Assembly: GCA_910585075.1 (NCBI GenBank)
Contig: CAJUED010000038.1
Span: forward strand, 1-38,752
Origin: an uncultured Lachnospiraceae bacterium
GTDB taxonomy: Bacteria; Bacillota; Clostridia; Lachnospirales; Lachnospiraceae
Length of the DNA: 38,752 nt
Reading direction: 5' to 3'
A program made the position numbers and the translations under genes. A model generated the notes under the pieces. It saw nothing but the letters and a program-made list of their open reading frames with translations. It was not told the DNA's origin and did no database searches. This document shows, one piece after another, positions 1 through 7,228 of the stretch (within the stretch, counting starts at the first letter, position 1; the number at the start of each line of letters is the position of its first letter).

Positions 1-35
1 AACAGTTGCATTTAATGTGACACTGAAAGCATCAT

Positions 36-1190
36 TTAATTTGCCGAACAACAATCATAGACAGGGATGATCACTTTCCGGTTGATGATCCATGCCTGGT
101 TTGTCTTCCATCCATTAAAATAATGGATGTTCTTCTCACATCCCATGCTGTACCGGTAGGATAACTCGTCAAACAGATCCACGATACATTTCTCTATCCC
201 CTTTGTCATGTGCCTTGACATTTCAATCTGGATTGTCCGTATGTTGTACCTGTTAAAATCATAATCTTCCAGCCTGTTTACTTCTGACATGTAGCTGCTC
301 TGCATTTCCGAGGTCATACCCCTTGTAAATTTAGGGTTCTTGAACAGAGCAGACCAGTATTTCCTCCTGACAGCTTTCACATACCGGTTGATGGAAACAT
401 TGCTGTTTCCGATTTTCATAGTGATGATTGGGTTTTTATATTTGGAATCGAAGGAATCCATAATTTGGGGCTCCATTCCCCAATATTCGTGGATCAGGTT
501 TATCCCCGCCTCCATCTCCATTTCGCTCTGCTGCACAATAGCTTCTACAATATCATCCACCGCCACGTCCGTATACTCACACGTGACTTCTTTCTCTGCA
601 TACTTCCGTGACTTCCTGAGCTGGTCGAAAATATATGACACATCCTCACTCCGCGGTATGCAGACCTTGACCACCACAACCTCAACATCTGTCGATACCT
701 CCGCCTGTGAAAACGCTGACCGGAAGTATTCGGTCACAGCTCCCGATTCCTCCAGCTTCCGTACAAGAAGCTTCCTCTCTTTTGTATAGGGGTTCCGCAG
801 GGTCTCCGCATTCAGTATGCACATGATATTCCCGCCATTCTTCTGCATCTCCAGCGCTTTTAGCAGATGCTTTTCACCATTCATAAACGGCGGGTTCATG
901 GCGATAAGGTCATACTGCTTATATGTTTCAAATCTGAGGAAATCGTCATAAATGACACGATACCCCTTCCCCTTTAGCGCAGCCTGTCTGTTCCCGTTGG
1001 TCTCAATACAGTCAATATCAAGGCTCCGGTTATAGTAAGGGTATTTATCTGCTGTTTCCTTAATGTAGTCGCAGATGTCACCGTTTCCGGCAGATGGTTC
1101 CAGAATAGTAAGGATCTTCCTCCAATCCGTATCTTTGAAAATCTTTTCAAGCAGTTCTTTTGGTGTTGGATAAAACTGTTCTGTATCCAT
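36..1190 (-). CDS. DUF4942-type class I SAM-dependent DNA methyltransferase
   Basis: Probable adenine-type DNA methyltransferase of the kind carried on conjugative elements and phages. The N-terminal half is a Rossmann methyltransferase fold: ILEPSAGNGDI is the SAM-binding motif I, and the catalytic motif reads AMNPPF (NPPF class, as in N6-adenine enzymes). The C-terminal half, ending near FNGWKTNQAW and KVIIPVYD, resembles the DUF4942 domain often fused to such enzymes. I start it at the ATG of MDTEQFYPTP because GGAGGT sits 5 to 11 bases upstream; a longer frame to 1244 adds 18 residues without a ribosome site. It is the most downstream gene of the mobile-type cluster at 1-4.4 kb. No restriction partner is visible, so an orphan or anti-restriction role is inferred. 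The methyltransferase call is firm, the domain name somewhat less so. Confidence 0.82.
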   Translation of the reverse strand: MDTEQFYPTPKELLEKIFKDTDWRKILTILEPSAGNGDICDYIKETADKYPYYNRSLDIDCIETNGNRQAALKGKGYRVIYDDFLRFETYKQYDLIAMNPPFMNGEKHLLKALEMQKNGGNIMCILNAETLRNPYTKERKLLVRKLEESGAVTEYFRSAFSQAEVSTDVEVVVVKVCIPRSEDVSYIFDQLRKSRKYAEKEVTCEYTDVAVDDIVEAIVQQSEMEMEAGINLIHEYWGMEPQIMDSFDSKYKNPIITMKIGNSNVSINRYVKAVRRKYWSALFKNPKFTRGMTSEMQSSYMSEVNRLEDYDFNRYNIRTIQIEMSRHMTKGIEKCIVDLFDELSYRYSMGCEKNIHYFNGWKTNQAWIINRKVIIPVYDCCSAN

Positions 1191-1330
1191 AAGTACCTCC
1201 TGTTCTGTAATTTTTTTCAAACAGCATATAAATGTTCCATTCAATAAACGCCTTCTAAGTTAAAGCAGGGGCATACCATAATCAGTATACCCCAATGCTC
1301 TGCCATTTGGCTTTTTATCGCTTTTCTGTC

Positions 1331-1588
1331 CTATGCAGGGATCATGTTAAGGAACTCCTGCTCTGTCAGAACGGTTATCCCAAGTTCCCTTGCTTTCGTC
1401 AGCTTGCTCCCCGGCTTCTCTCCACAGATCACATAATCTGTCTTTCTGGTAACAGAACTTCCGGCTGTAGCCCCAAGGCTGTTAATCCTGTTATTGATTC
1501 CATCACGAGAAAAATTTTCGAGTTTTCCTGTCGCTACAATCGTGCATCCCGTAAATGGGTTGTTTCTTGTGTTATTTATCTTCTTCAT
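1331..1588 (-). CDS. stand-alone BRCT-domain protein
   Basis: About 85 residues made almost entirely of one BRCT domain like the C-terminus of NAD-dependent DNA ligase: FTGCTIVATGKLENFSRDGI, then a GATAGSSVTRKTDYVI stretch, then GSKLTKARELGI and the end TEQEFLNMI. BRCT modules bind DNA ends or phosphoproteins, and single-domain versions occur on plasmids and integrative elements. The start chosen is MKKINNTRNN, preceded by AGAGGACAGG; a longer frame to 1636 has no better site. The gene begins 17 bases before the preceding gene ends, in another frame, so the two are probably translated together. Its partner is unknown; helping DNA processing of the host element is only a guess. Confidence 0.78.
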   Translation of the reverse strand: MKKINNTRNNPFTGCTIVATGKLENFSRDGINNRINSLGATAGSSVTRKTDYVICGEKPGSKLTKARELGITVLTEQEFLNMIPA

Positions 1589-2252
1589 AATCCTGTCCTC
1601 TCTTTCTGCTGTAGATTTTCTCTTTCCGTGTGGCATTATCCCTTACGCTTACCTGCTCATGATTCCTTAATAGTTTATCCTTCCGTTTCATAGCCGCCTC
1701 CACGGTCCTGCAGCTATATCCCCAGTTTAACTTTTCGCCATTCTCTTTAAGGGCATAGACATCTGCACCCTCCCACGTAAAATCATCAAGATTGTCATTC
1801 ACGTACCTGCGTTCTTCAATGATGAAATCAGCCAGCAGAGATGCCATTGTGTGCATAGCCTCCGAATTTTTATGTAACGTTTTAAAAGTCCCGATAGAAG
1901 CTCTCCGTTCCTCATTCCCTACAAAATACTCAATCCAGAAGTCTAAATAGATTCCCTCACTCATTCCATAATCAAGGCAGTTTCCCAGAGCAAACGCATA
2001 TGTCCTTATGGGAACCGGGTTGTCAGATGCCAGGGCATAATCAAGGATATCCGGCAGTTTACCTTTTTCTTCCAAAATGCCCTTTATCTTCTCAAATAAT
2101 TCTCCTGTGGTCATCGGTTTCTTCATGGTATTGACTCTCCTGAAAGTAATAGCCGGAGAACATGGCTGCTCTCCGGCCGTTATCATATCTCCTCTTTCTG
2201 TTTGCATTTCTTCCTGCCAATCCTGATATGTTGTTAATGTTTTATCCATCAT
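1572..2252 (-). CDS. conserved hypothetical protein of mobile-element type
   Basis: Not recognised. The 226-residue frame starts with an ATGA overlap on the stop of the gene at 2249-2743. A second start at 2126 (MKKPMTTGELFEK) has a clearly better ribosome site, AGGAG about 12 bases ahead, so the product may really be 184 residues and the first 42 codons a leader or separate peptide. The body is acidic and helical (ELFEKIKGILEEKGKLPDIL, then a tyrosine-rich ALGNCLDYGMSEGIYLDFW), and the last 40 residues are strongly basic (KRKDKLLRNHEQ... RKEKIYSRKRGQ), consistent with nucleic-acid contact. There is no signal peptide or membrane segment. Context with the methyltransferase, BRCT and FtsK genes suggests element cargo. 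Confidence 0.65.
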   Translation of the reverse strand: MMDKTLTTYQDWQEEMQTERGDMITAGEQPCSPAITFRRVNTMKKPMTTGELFEKIKGILEEKGKLPDILDYALASDNPVPIRTYAFALGNCLDYGMSEGIYLDFWIEYFVGNEERRASIGTFKTLHKNSEAMHTMASLLADFIIEERRYVNDNLDDFTWEGADVYALKENGEKLNWGYSCRTVEAAMKRKDKLLRNHEQVSVRDNATRKEKIYSRKRGQDYEEDK

Positions 2253-2743
2253 AAGTTACCGCCCTTTTCAGCCGCAATCCCACGTAGAAATCCTTGCTCA
2301 AATACTGCATATTTTGTATTCTCGATACATACACAGAGCGTATCTACAGCATCACCAAATTTTTCTTTTGGAACATACTCTTTCAGGATGTCCACCACCG
2401 GATCTGTTTTGTCAGTTCCTTCAACAGCCAGAGTAGAATATTCTTCTTTTATACTTTCATCCAGCCTGCCCTTATTACATGGCTTTTCACCTCCGACAAG
2501 AAGATCAACTGCATATCCAAATCCATAGATGAACCCCTGACGTTCATACTCTATGCCATAGTCTGCAACTTCCTTATCCAGCCCTAACCATTGCTTATGG
2601 GCTTCTTCATCATCAGAACTGAGGATGTTACCCATCAGGTATGCTTTCAACTTTTTTCTTGCTTCTTCTGTTTCCGGAAGGTCTACATAATCAACCAACC
2701 CAGATAGGTAATTATAAAGTTTATCAACAGCGTTTATGTTCAT
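2249..2743 (-). CDS. hypothetical protein, helical, mobile-element cluster
   Basis: Not recognised with certainty. The 164-residue product is acidic and mostly helical. Its middle, VADYGIEYERQGFIYGFGYAVDLLVGG, recalls the small DUF6809-like helical proteins common in Firmicute prophages and integrative elements, but I would not name it on that alone. It starts inside the stop of the 26-codon gene upstream (ATGA) and ends inside the start of the gene downstream (ATGA), so three genes form one translationally coupled string. No membrane span, cysteine cluster or nucleotide-binding motif is visible. Confidence 0.65.
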   Translation of the reverse strand: MNINAVDKLYNYLSGLVDYVDLPETEEARKKLKAYLMGNILSSDDEEAHKQWLGLDKEVADYGIEYERQGFIYGFGYAVDLLVGGEKPCNKGRLDESIKEEYSTLAVEGTDKTDPVVDILKEYVPKEKFGDAVDTLCVCIENTKYAVFEQGFLRGIAAEKGGNL

Positions 2744-2820
2744 TTCCTATGATTGCCTCCTTCCTTCAAATAATGTAATTCTCTAACGTTTTTGTTACTG
2801 TGTGTTGTACTGACTTCCAT
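2740..2820 (-). CDS. 26-residue peptide gene coupled to the downstream ORF
   Basis: Below usual gene-calling length, but well placed. AAGGAGG lies about 8 bases before an ATG opening MEVSTTHSNKNVRELHYLKE, and the stop overlaps the next start as ATGA. The same frame is open upstream to 2922, but that extension is hydrophobic, has no ribosome site and looks accidental. The peptide is hydrophilic with no membrane segment. It may be a true microprotein, or a short leader that loads ribosomes for the gene at 2249-2743. Confidence 0.5.
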   Translation of the reverse strand: MEVSTTHSNKNVRELHYLKEGGNHRK

Positions 2821-2940
2821 CTCTGAATCCTCCTTAAAACAGGTAAATCCCCGCGCCAGTATCGGCACGAGGATCATTATGTTGTTACATGATAAGAATA
2901 TATATTCACAGCGGATGTACATACGCCCATATCAGATCAG

Positions 2941-4371
2941 CTAAATCATATCTTCCAAAAGTTTTTCAAAATCTTCCATACTCATTAATATACTTCTTGG
3001 CTTTGTTCCTTCTTCCTCGCCAACTACCCCTGCTTCACACAACTGATCCATGATTCGTGCTGCCCTGTTAAATCCGATTTTAAACAATCTCTGTATCATA
3101 CCTATAGATGCCTTATCTCTCTCAATGACAAATCTACCAGCCTCTATAAAATATGAATCACGATCAATATCACATTCCTTTTTCTTATCTACGAAATGAT
3201 CAATTATTTCTATAAGAGGAAATTGATTTTTTAAGAAATTAACTACACCTTCAATTTCTTCATCAGATATATATGCTCCTTGGGCACGAATTGGCTTTAT
3301 ACACCCCTGCGGCTTAAACAGCATATCTCCGTTTCCTAAAAGCTCTTCTGCACCTTTTTCATCAAGAATCACTCTTGAATCTATTGTTGAAAATACACTG
3401 AATGCTATCCTGCTCGGTATATTAGCTTTGATCAGTCCGGTAAGCACATCCGTTGATGGTCTTTGAGTTGCGATAACAAGATGTATTCCTGCACCTCTTG
3501 ATATTTGTGCTATCCTGACAATTAGTTGCTCTGCCTCACTCTTGTGTAATGCCATCAGGTCAGACAAATCATCTATCGCGATCAATATCTGCGGAATCTT
3601 ATACAATGCCTTGTCAGATTTATTATATCCTTTTAAATCTCTCACACCAATGTCTGCAAATGTTCTATACCGATTCTCTATTTCCGCTAAAACCCATTTT
3701 AATGCTGCCAAAGATTTTGAAGTATCCGTTACCACTGGAATGAGTAAATGGGGTACTCCATTAAAGATACTCAAGCTTACTCCTTTTGTATCTATCATAA
3801 TCATCTTTACACTATTCGGATGTGCCTTATAAAGAATGCTCATAACCATGGAACTTAGGCAGACTGTCTTTCCTGAACCAGTCGTCCCGGCAACAAGCAG
3901 ATGCGGCATATTTGCAATATCACCTACAATGGCTTTTCCACTAATATTACGCCCTACCGCAAATGCCATATCAGATGCACTTTCTTTAAATTCCCTTGAT
4001 TCAATTATTTCTCTTATCGTAACAATTGGAGCTTCCTTATTGGCAATGTCTATCCCTATTGCAGATTTTCCGGGAATAGGTGCTTCGATATGAATATCTG
4101 TAGCAGCAGTTGCTATCCTAATCTCGTTTTCCCTCTTTAAAATCTCTCTTATCCTGATCCCCATTACCGGTACAATCTCATACCGTGTAAATCGTGCTCC
4201 AACACTAATATCTGTAATCTGAACTCTTATACCAAATTGAAGAAATGTCTGCTGTATTCTTATCGCATTCTCTTTTAATTCCCGCGCATCCATATTATTG
4301 CATCTTTCCTTTTTTAACAGTGCTAACGGTGGAAAATAATATGGTTGTTTCAGATTCTCTTGTTGATTCAT
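2941..4371 (-). CDS. FtsK/SpoIIIE-type DNA translocase lacking the membrane domain
   Basis: A 476-residue ATPase with the complete soluble motor of FtsK/SpoIIIE: an alpha domain (about 27-150), the RecA-like beta domain with Walker A GTTGSGKT near residue 170 and a Walker B strand ILIAIDDLSDLM, the IATQRPSTDVLTGLIKANIP segment, and a C-terminal winged-helix gamma domain (about 410-476, SIGMIQRLFKIGFNRAARIM). The four N-terminal membrane helices of chromosomal FtsK are absent, so the enzyme should be cytosolic unless tethered by a partner. Some normally constant positions differ: IDTKGVSLSIF replaces the usual IDPK-x-VELS type, and IDDL replaces IDEL. The start has AGGAG about 9 bases upstream. 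Its place next to element-type genes points to a mobile-element translocase rather than the housekeeping copy. Confidence 0.88.
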   Translation of the reverse strand: MNQQENLKQPYYFPPLALLKKERCNNMDARELKENAIRIQQTFLQFGIRVQITDISVGARFTRYEIVPVMGIRIREILKRENEIRIATAATDIHIEAPIPGKSAIGIDIANKEAPIVTIREIIESREFKESASDMAFAVGRNISGKAIVGDIANMPHLLVAGTTGSGKTVCLSSMVMSILYKAHPNSVKMIMIDTKGVSLSIFNGVPHLLIPVVTDTSKSLAALKWVLAEIENRYRTFADIGVRDLKGYNKSDKALYKIPQILIAIDDLSDLMALHKSEAEQLIVRIAQISRGAGIHLVIATQRPSTDVLTGLIKANIPSRIAFSVFSTIDSRVILDEKGAEELLGNGDMLFKPQGCIKPIRAQGAYISDEEIEGVVNFLKNQFPLIEIIDHFVDKKKECDIDRDSYFIEAGRFVIERDKASIGMIQRLFKIGFNRAARIMDQLCEAGVVGEEEGTKPRSILMSMEDFEKLLEDMI

Positions 4372-4403
4372 TACTTGTTTCTCCTATGCATTGAATCCGA
4401 CTA

Positions 4404-4523
4404 TTACTGATACGCAATTCGAGCATATGATTCGGCTTGGATAACCTGTGTATTTAATGATTCTTTCTCCCAGTTCTTGCGCTCTAACCATGTAAATACC
4501 TCCAAGTCCTTTTCTTTTATCAT
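4404..4523 (-). CDS. doubtful 39-codon ORF upstream of the translocase
   Basis: The frame reads MIKEKDLEVFTWLERKNWEK and ends in a helical tail, hydrophilic and protein-like in composition, but there is no convincing ribosome binding site. The frame stays open to 4613 through a very hydrophobic AT-rich stretch that looks accidental. It ends 32 bases before the translocase start. It may be the tail of a lost gene. Low confidence. Confidence 0.25.
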   Translation of the reverse strand: MIKEKDLEVFTWLERKNWEKESLNTQVIQAESYARIAYQ

Positions 4524-4640
4524 ATAATAAATAGCATGAAAAAGAAATAGAAAGCTAATCAAGCTTTCCATCATACAATACTGATATATTACAAAATATA
4601 ATAAAAACTCCATATCCCTATTATTAAGTTTTCCTCTAGT

Positions 4641-4684
4641 AAAAAGGGCATCTTCCTAAAATATCCTTTTAGAAAAATGCCCTT
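4641..4684 (-). terminator. hairpin terminator downstream of the Rpn-type tail
   Basis: Arms AAGGGCAT (4644-4651) and ATGCCCTT (4677-4684), extended inward by a mostly paired CTAAAA/TTTTAG stretch, with A/T runs on both sides so that it could act on either strand. It lies 70 bases past the stop of the frame at 4755-5114. A diverged second copy lies at 8262-8305. Confidence 0.6.
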
Positions 4685-4754
4685 ACAGGTACAACTAAAA
4701 AATGTTTCAACATTACTGGTTATTAACCAAGCTATTATTATATAAACTCTATTA

Positions 4755-5114
4755 CTATGAATTTACATATAAAGAGCTCTCTGCTTTTTCATATTCTTCC
4801 TCAGTATAACCCATAGGCATAATTTGCTCCTTTGGGATATTAACCTGAATCATTCTCTCAATGGCAGCAATCCGTTCTCTTTTTACACTTTTTTCTTCAA
4901 TAACCTCTGACCAATTGCACATAATCTGGATTCTCCCTTCTAACTCAGTCGTCATTTTCAATCCATACTTTTCTGCAAGAATATATTTCTTCTCTGCTGC
5001 ATCTTTTTCAGAAATTAATTCCTCCAACATGGCTATCAATGCATTTTGAGATTCCTTAATTGCTTCTCCTGATCTGTTTCTGATATTGACAATAATGTCT
5101 TTCATCAAATCCAT
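4755..5114 (-). pseudogene. C-terminal remnant of an Rpn / PD-(D/E)XK nuclease-family transposase
   Basis: The 119-residue frame matches, from memory, the C-terminal third of Rpn-type recombination-promoting nucleases (PDDEXK_2 transposase family) of Lachnospiraceae: ILAEKYGLKMTTELEGRI, MCNWSEVIEE, a charged helix, and a closing MGYTEEEYEKAESSLYVNS. The nuclease core that normally fills the first about 200 residues is missing, and an in-frame stop sits five codons upstream of the first ATG. I therefore read it as a truncated gene, although a short protein could still be made from the ATG at 5114 or 5105; the ribosome site is weak. Its last 21 codons recur, diverged, at about 8398-8447. Family assignment is moderate and has not been searched. 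Confidence 0.5.
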
Positions 5115-5242
5115 ATGATATGGATTCTTTTATTTCCAAAGACTGTTTTCCGGTCGAATCTGATTTCTTCAATGGAATTTTCTGTTACATATCTTAACCA
5201 CATAAATCCAATTACTTTTATCTTTTAAAGCACTCAAAATTT

Positions 5243-5513
5243 CTATCTACTTCCTGTTTCCAAAGGGACAACTGCCAACGTCTTTCCTAAAGGAGCCAAT
5301 ACCTTCAAAATTGTATCCAATTGCGGACTTGTACTTCCTTTTCCATTCTTGCAAAGACCAGTTGTTTTACTCCTCTAATTCATCCGGGGTAAGAATACTT
5401 TCCATAAATTCCAGAACATTCCCGCCAACAGCATCTGCTCCTCTCTCATTCAAATCTGTCAAATCCTCTTTCGCCTGTGCAACAGCTTGTAAATATTCTT
5501 TATTTGTCCTCAT
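5243..5513 (-). pseudogene. decayed XRE (HigA-like) antitoxin gene
   Basis: An intact start (ATG at 5513, preceded by AAGGAAAA) opens MRTNKEYLQAVAQAKEDLTD, typical of the N-terminus of small XRE antitoxins, and runs 48 codons to LTPDELEE and a stop. In a second frame the sequence continues GVKQLVFARMEK, and in a third GSTSPQLDTILKVLAPLGKT with the end LAVVPLETGSR, which is the classic C-terminal half of HigA-like antitoxins. So the gene suffered an internal deletion that removed most of the recognition helix region, plus at least one more frameshift. Just upstream a frame ending FRKKSSITRGNNF could be the last residues of its toxin, but that is uncertain. Confidence 0.62.
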
Positions 5514-5602
5514 AATGTTTTCCTTAAAGTTATTGCCCCTTGTGATGGAACTCTTTTTTCTAAATTTTACCGTATCAATCTGATATAAAAATATAGAAAT
5601 TT

Positions 5603-5698
5603 ACATGAATTTTTATCAATGCTTAAATCCGGAAAAGCCTTGAAAACACTGGATTTTATAATATCTGTGAGAGTATGAAGCTAACCTTGCGTATTACA
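5603..5698. repeat. imperfect direct repeat, left of the PIN module (copy 1)
   Basis: Similar to 6731-6836: both begin with ACATGAA and a T-rich run, share TTGAAAACACTGG then TTTTATA, then ATCTGTGA, and end GCGTATTAC. They lie in the same orientation, about 1.13 kb apart, on both sides of the toxin/antitoxin-like pair at 5773-6437. Copy 2 carries an extra dozen bases in the middle. Their nature is unknown. Confidence 0.6.
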
Positions 5699-5772
5699 GA
5701 TACAAGATTTGCCAGCCATCCTTTATTTACGATCTACCTGAAAGATTCATTTCTTATTGATTCAGGAATTTA

Positions 5773-5964
5773 CTATAGCTTTCCGCTTCGCTTCAATGCT
5801 CTGCGCCGCTCAATCTCTCTTTCTGCTTCTTTTCCGGAATTATTATAATACGCTACCTTTTCCGCTACCGTCATATCTTTTGTACGCTCATAATTCTGTT
5901 CTCTGATCTTATGAATATCTTCAATAGTAAAATCAGGACTAATAACCAATGCATCCATAATCAT
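5773..5964 (-). CDS. 63-aa probable partner (antitoxin) of the PIN protein
   Basis: Short hydrophilic protein beginning MIMDALVISPDFTIEDIHKI and continuing with a charged helical C-terminus (KEAEREIERRRALKR). Its ATG overlaps the stop of the PIN gene as ATGA, the usual coupling in toxin-antitoxin operons, but here the toxin gene comes first. I recall the DFTIEDIHKIRE pattern as a recurrent downstream neighbour of PIN proteins in Firmicutes and cyanobacteria, so antitoxin is the natural inference. No ribbon-helix-helix or AbrB motif is obvious, so how it would bind DNA or the toxin is not visible. Function not proven by sequence. Confidence 0.7.
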   Translation of the reverse strand: MIMDALVISPDFTIEDIHKIREQNYERTKDMTVAEKVAYYNNSGKEAEREIERRRALKRSGKL

Positions 5965-6437
5965 CCCTCACTTTCTAATAATACTGAAGGATTGATAATA
6001 TCTATTCCCTTATAACCCTCCAGATTCGTAATCGCTCTTACTCCCCTGATTGTCTTAATATTTACAATATGCTTAAAATTCCATGATATGATGCAGTCAC
6101 AAGCATTGACAACTGCGGCGGCTATGTGCTGGCAATCATCAAAACTCTTTGGCCTTAGTATACCCATATCAATAATTTTCTGCGCAAGCTCCACAATCTC
6201 AGCATTGATTTCCAATTTCGTATATTCAATATCACTTAAATAATCATACAACTTATTTCGCTTGCCCTCGGAGCACTTCTCTATTTCGTCCAGTGTTACT
6301 TGTGAAAGATATATGTCATATTTCCCATTTATAAAATCTTTCCATAGTTCCAAGGTGTCTTTCATGCGTTCAGGCGCATCACTCTGATCCAGATAACTAA
6401 TAACAGATGTATCTAAATATACTTTTAATCTCCGCAT
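5961..6437 (-). CDS. PIN-domain protein (VapC-like RNase toxin)
   Basis: A 158-residue single PIN domain, expected to be a Mg-dependent endoribonuclease. Visible acidic residues: Asp9 in VYLDTSVISYL, Asp50/Glu51 in VTLDEIEK, Asp100/Asp101 in SFDDCQHIAAAV and Asp114 in CDCIISWNFKH; the last motif has Asn where many VapC proteins have Asp. The start (ATG at 6437) has GAGGAG 10 to 15 bases upstream. The gene overlaps its 63-codon partner by 4 bases. A damaged second copy lies at 8448-8635 and lacks the first catalytic Asp. The pair sits between imperfect direct repeats (5603-5698 and 6731-6836), suggesting acquisition as a cassette. No palindromic operator was noticed upstream. Confidence 0.85.
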   Translation of the reverse strand: MRRLKVYLDTSVISYLDQSDAPERMKDTLELWKDFINGKYDIYLSQVTLDEIEKCSEGKRNKLYDYLSDIEYTKLEINAEIVELAQKIIDMGILRPKSFDDCQHIAAAVVNACDCIISWNFKHIVNIKTIRGVRAITNLEGYKGIDIINPSVLLESEG

Positions 6438-6605
6438 ATGGCATCACTCCTCGCTTCTGTCTCTAAATATAGTATACGCTTCTTACGTTGTTTTTCAATC
6501 ATTTTCTATGAGTACTTAATCTATATGGGGGTACATACTTTTACAATCAATACTGACATAAAATTTTCCATCAACACCATCCCATTGCTATAGGCACAAT
6601 ATTTT
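6244..6605. repeat. source segment of the second PIN copy
   Basis: From within the PIN gene through its upstream region, this stretch recurs at about 8442-8733 in the same orientation with a few percent mismatches and one 65-base gap. In the intact version GCATCACTC occurs at 6376-6384 and again at 6441-6449; in the copy only one GCATCACTC remains (8574-8582). Confidence 0.85.
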
Positions 6606-6686
6606 TCAGGCCAGAACAATTTATAACTGTTCTGGCCATTTACAATACATTTCTTCTGTTTCGTTGGGCTCTTTCTCCTGATACTT

Positions 6687-6705
6687 CCGCACCAATTCCG
6701 CACCA
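6687..6705. repeat. 19-bp direct repeat, copy 1 (partner 6975-6993)
   Basis: CCGCACCAATTCCGCACCA occurs here and identically at 6975-6993, 288 bases apart. Each copy is itself two CCGCACCA units spaced 11 bases apart. Surrounding sequence is only weakly coding. It may be an integrase arm-type or attachment-related site, or debris of an integrase gene end. No integrase gene is present. Confidence 0.6.
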
Positions 6706-6730
6706 ATTTGATATGGATTTGCATAAACAG

Positions 6731-6836
6731 ACATGAAATTTTATTAATTCAAAAATCCCGCAAAGCATTGAAAACACTGGGTTTTATAGACATTTATTAA
6801 AATCTGTGAAAATATGGAATCGCCCCTGCGTATTAC
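6731..6836. repeat. imperfect direct repeat, right of the PIN module (copy 2)
   Basis: Second copy of the element described at 5603-5698. It lies upstream of the PIN gene, beyond the promoter region, so the two copies bracket the PIN unit. Confidence 0.6.
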
Positions 6837-6974
6837 GATTCCTAATTTCATTTCTATCTATATCCTCCTTAAAAACCTCTCTTGAATTCGCCAGAATTCA
6901 AGATTTTTATGCACTTTTGCAAAATTCTTGTTAACATACGGATGACTGGCGAAGCCTGCATCCGTTGCTTTTTA

Positions 6975-6993
6975 CCGCACCAATTCCGCACCA
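6975..6993. repeat. 19-bp direct repeat, copy 2
   Basis: Identical to 6687-6705. The stretch 6725-7455 contains no gene I can support well apart from the weak 49-codon frame at 7048-7197; it holds this repeat, the 5603-type repeat copy, the dispersed repeat at 7229-7265 and a terminator-like hairpin. Confidence 0.6.
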
Positions 6994-7047
6994 TTTTGAC
7001 ATTAAAATATGTAATTTTACATGGTGCTTTACATTGCGCGGTTTGAT

Positions 7048-7197
7048 TCAAACAATTTCCGCCTCATCACGCAGCTTATACAGGTGCGTATCATAGGAAC
7101 TGTTTTTTGCAGGTTCTCCGGTACGGAAATTTATGAAAACCAACGCATATTGACAGTAATTTTCTCTGGCAGATTCCCTTTCCGCATTCTCTGCCAT
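7048..7197 (-). CDS. possible 49-aa ORF, unrecognised
   Basis: The frame opens MAENAERESARENYCQYALV and continues with FINFRTGEPAKNSSYDTHLY to the end KLRDEAEIV. The composition is protein-like, and an in-frame stop directly before the ATG fixes the start. AGGAAA lies about 9 bases upstream. No family recognised. It lies between the 19-bp repeats and the dispersed repeat in decayed sequence, so it could be a relic. Confidence 0.35.
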   Translation of the reverse strand: MAENAERESARENYCQYALVFINFRTGEPAKNSSYDTHLYKLRDEAEIV

Positions 7198-7228
7198 TTA
7201 AATTATTTCCTATATATGAACTCCTTTT

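Noticed and set aside
340..789. 149-codon plus-strand frame inside the methyltransferase gene
   Set aside because: Serine/threonine-rich, lies opposite a gene with clear catalytic motifs and a good ribosome site; antisense shadow.
4404..4613. 69-codon frame read as a membrane protein
   Set aside because: The hydrophobic N-terminal part is AT-rich leader sequence that recurs in the non-coding copy at 8200; only the last 39 codons look protein-like.
5311..5583. 90-codon plus-strand frame
   Set aside because: Opposite the decayed antitoxin gene, whose minus-strand reading matches a known family.
6521..6724. 67-codon minus-strand frame (and a parallel frame ending EEMYCKWPEQL)
   Set aside because: Considered as an integrase tail because of the 19-bp repeat inside it, but no recognisable recombinase residues and no ribosome site; kept only as a repeat.
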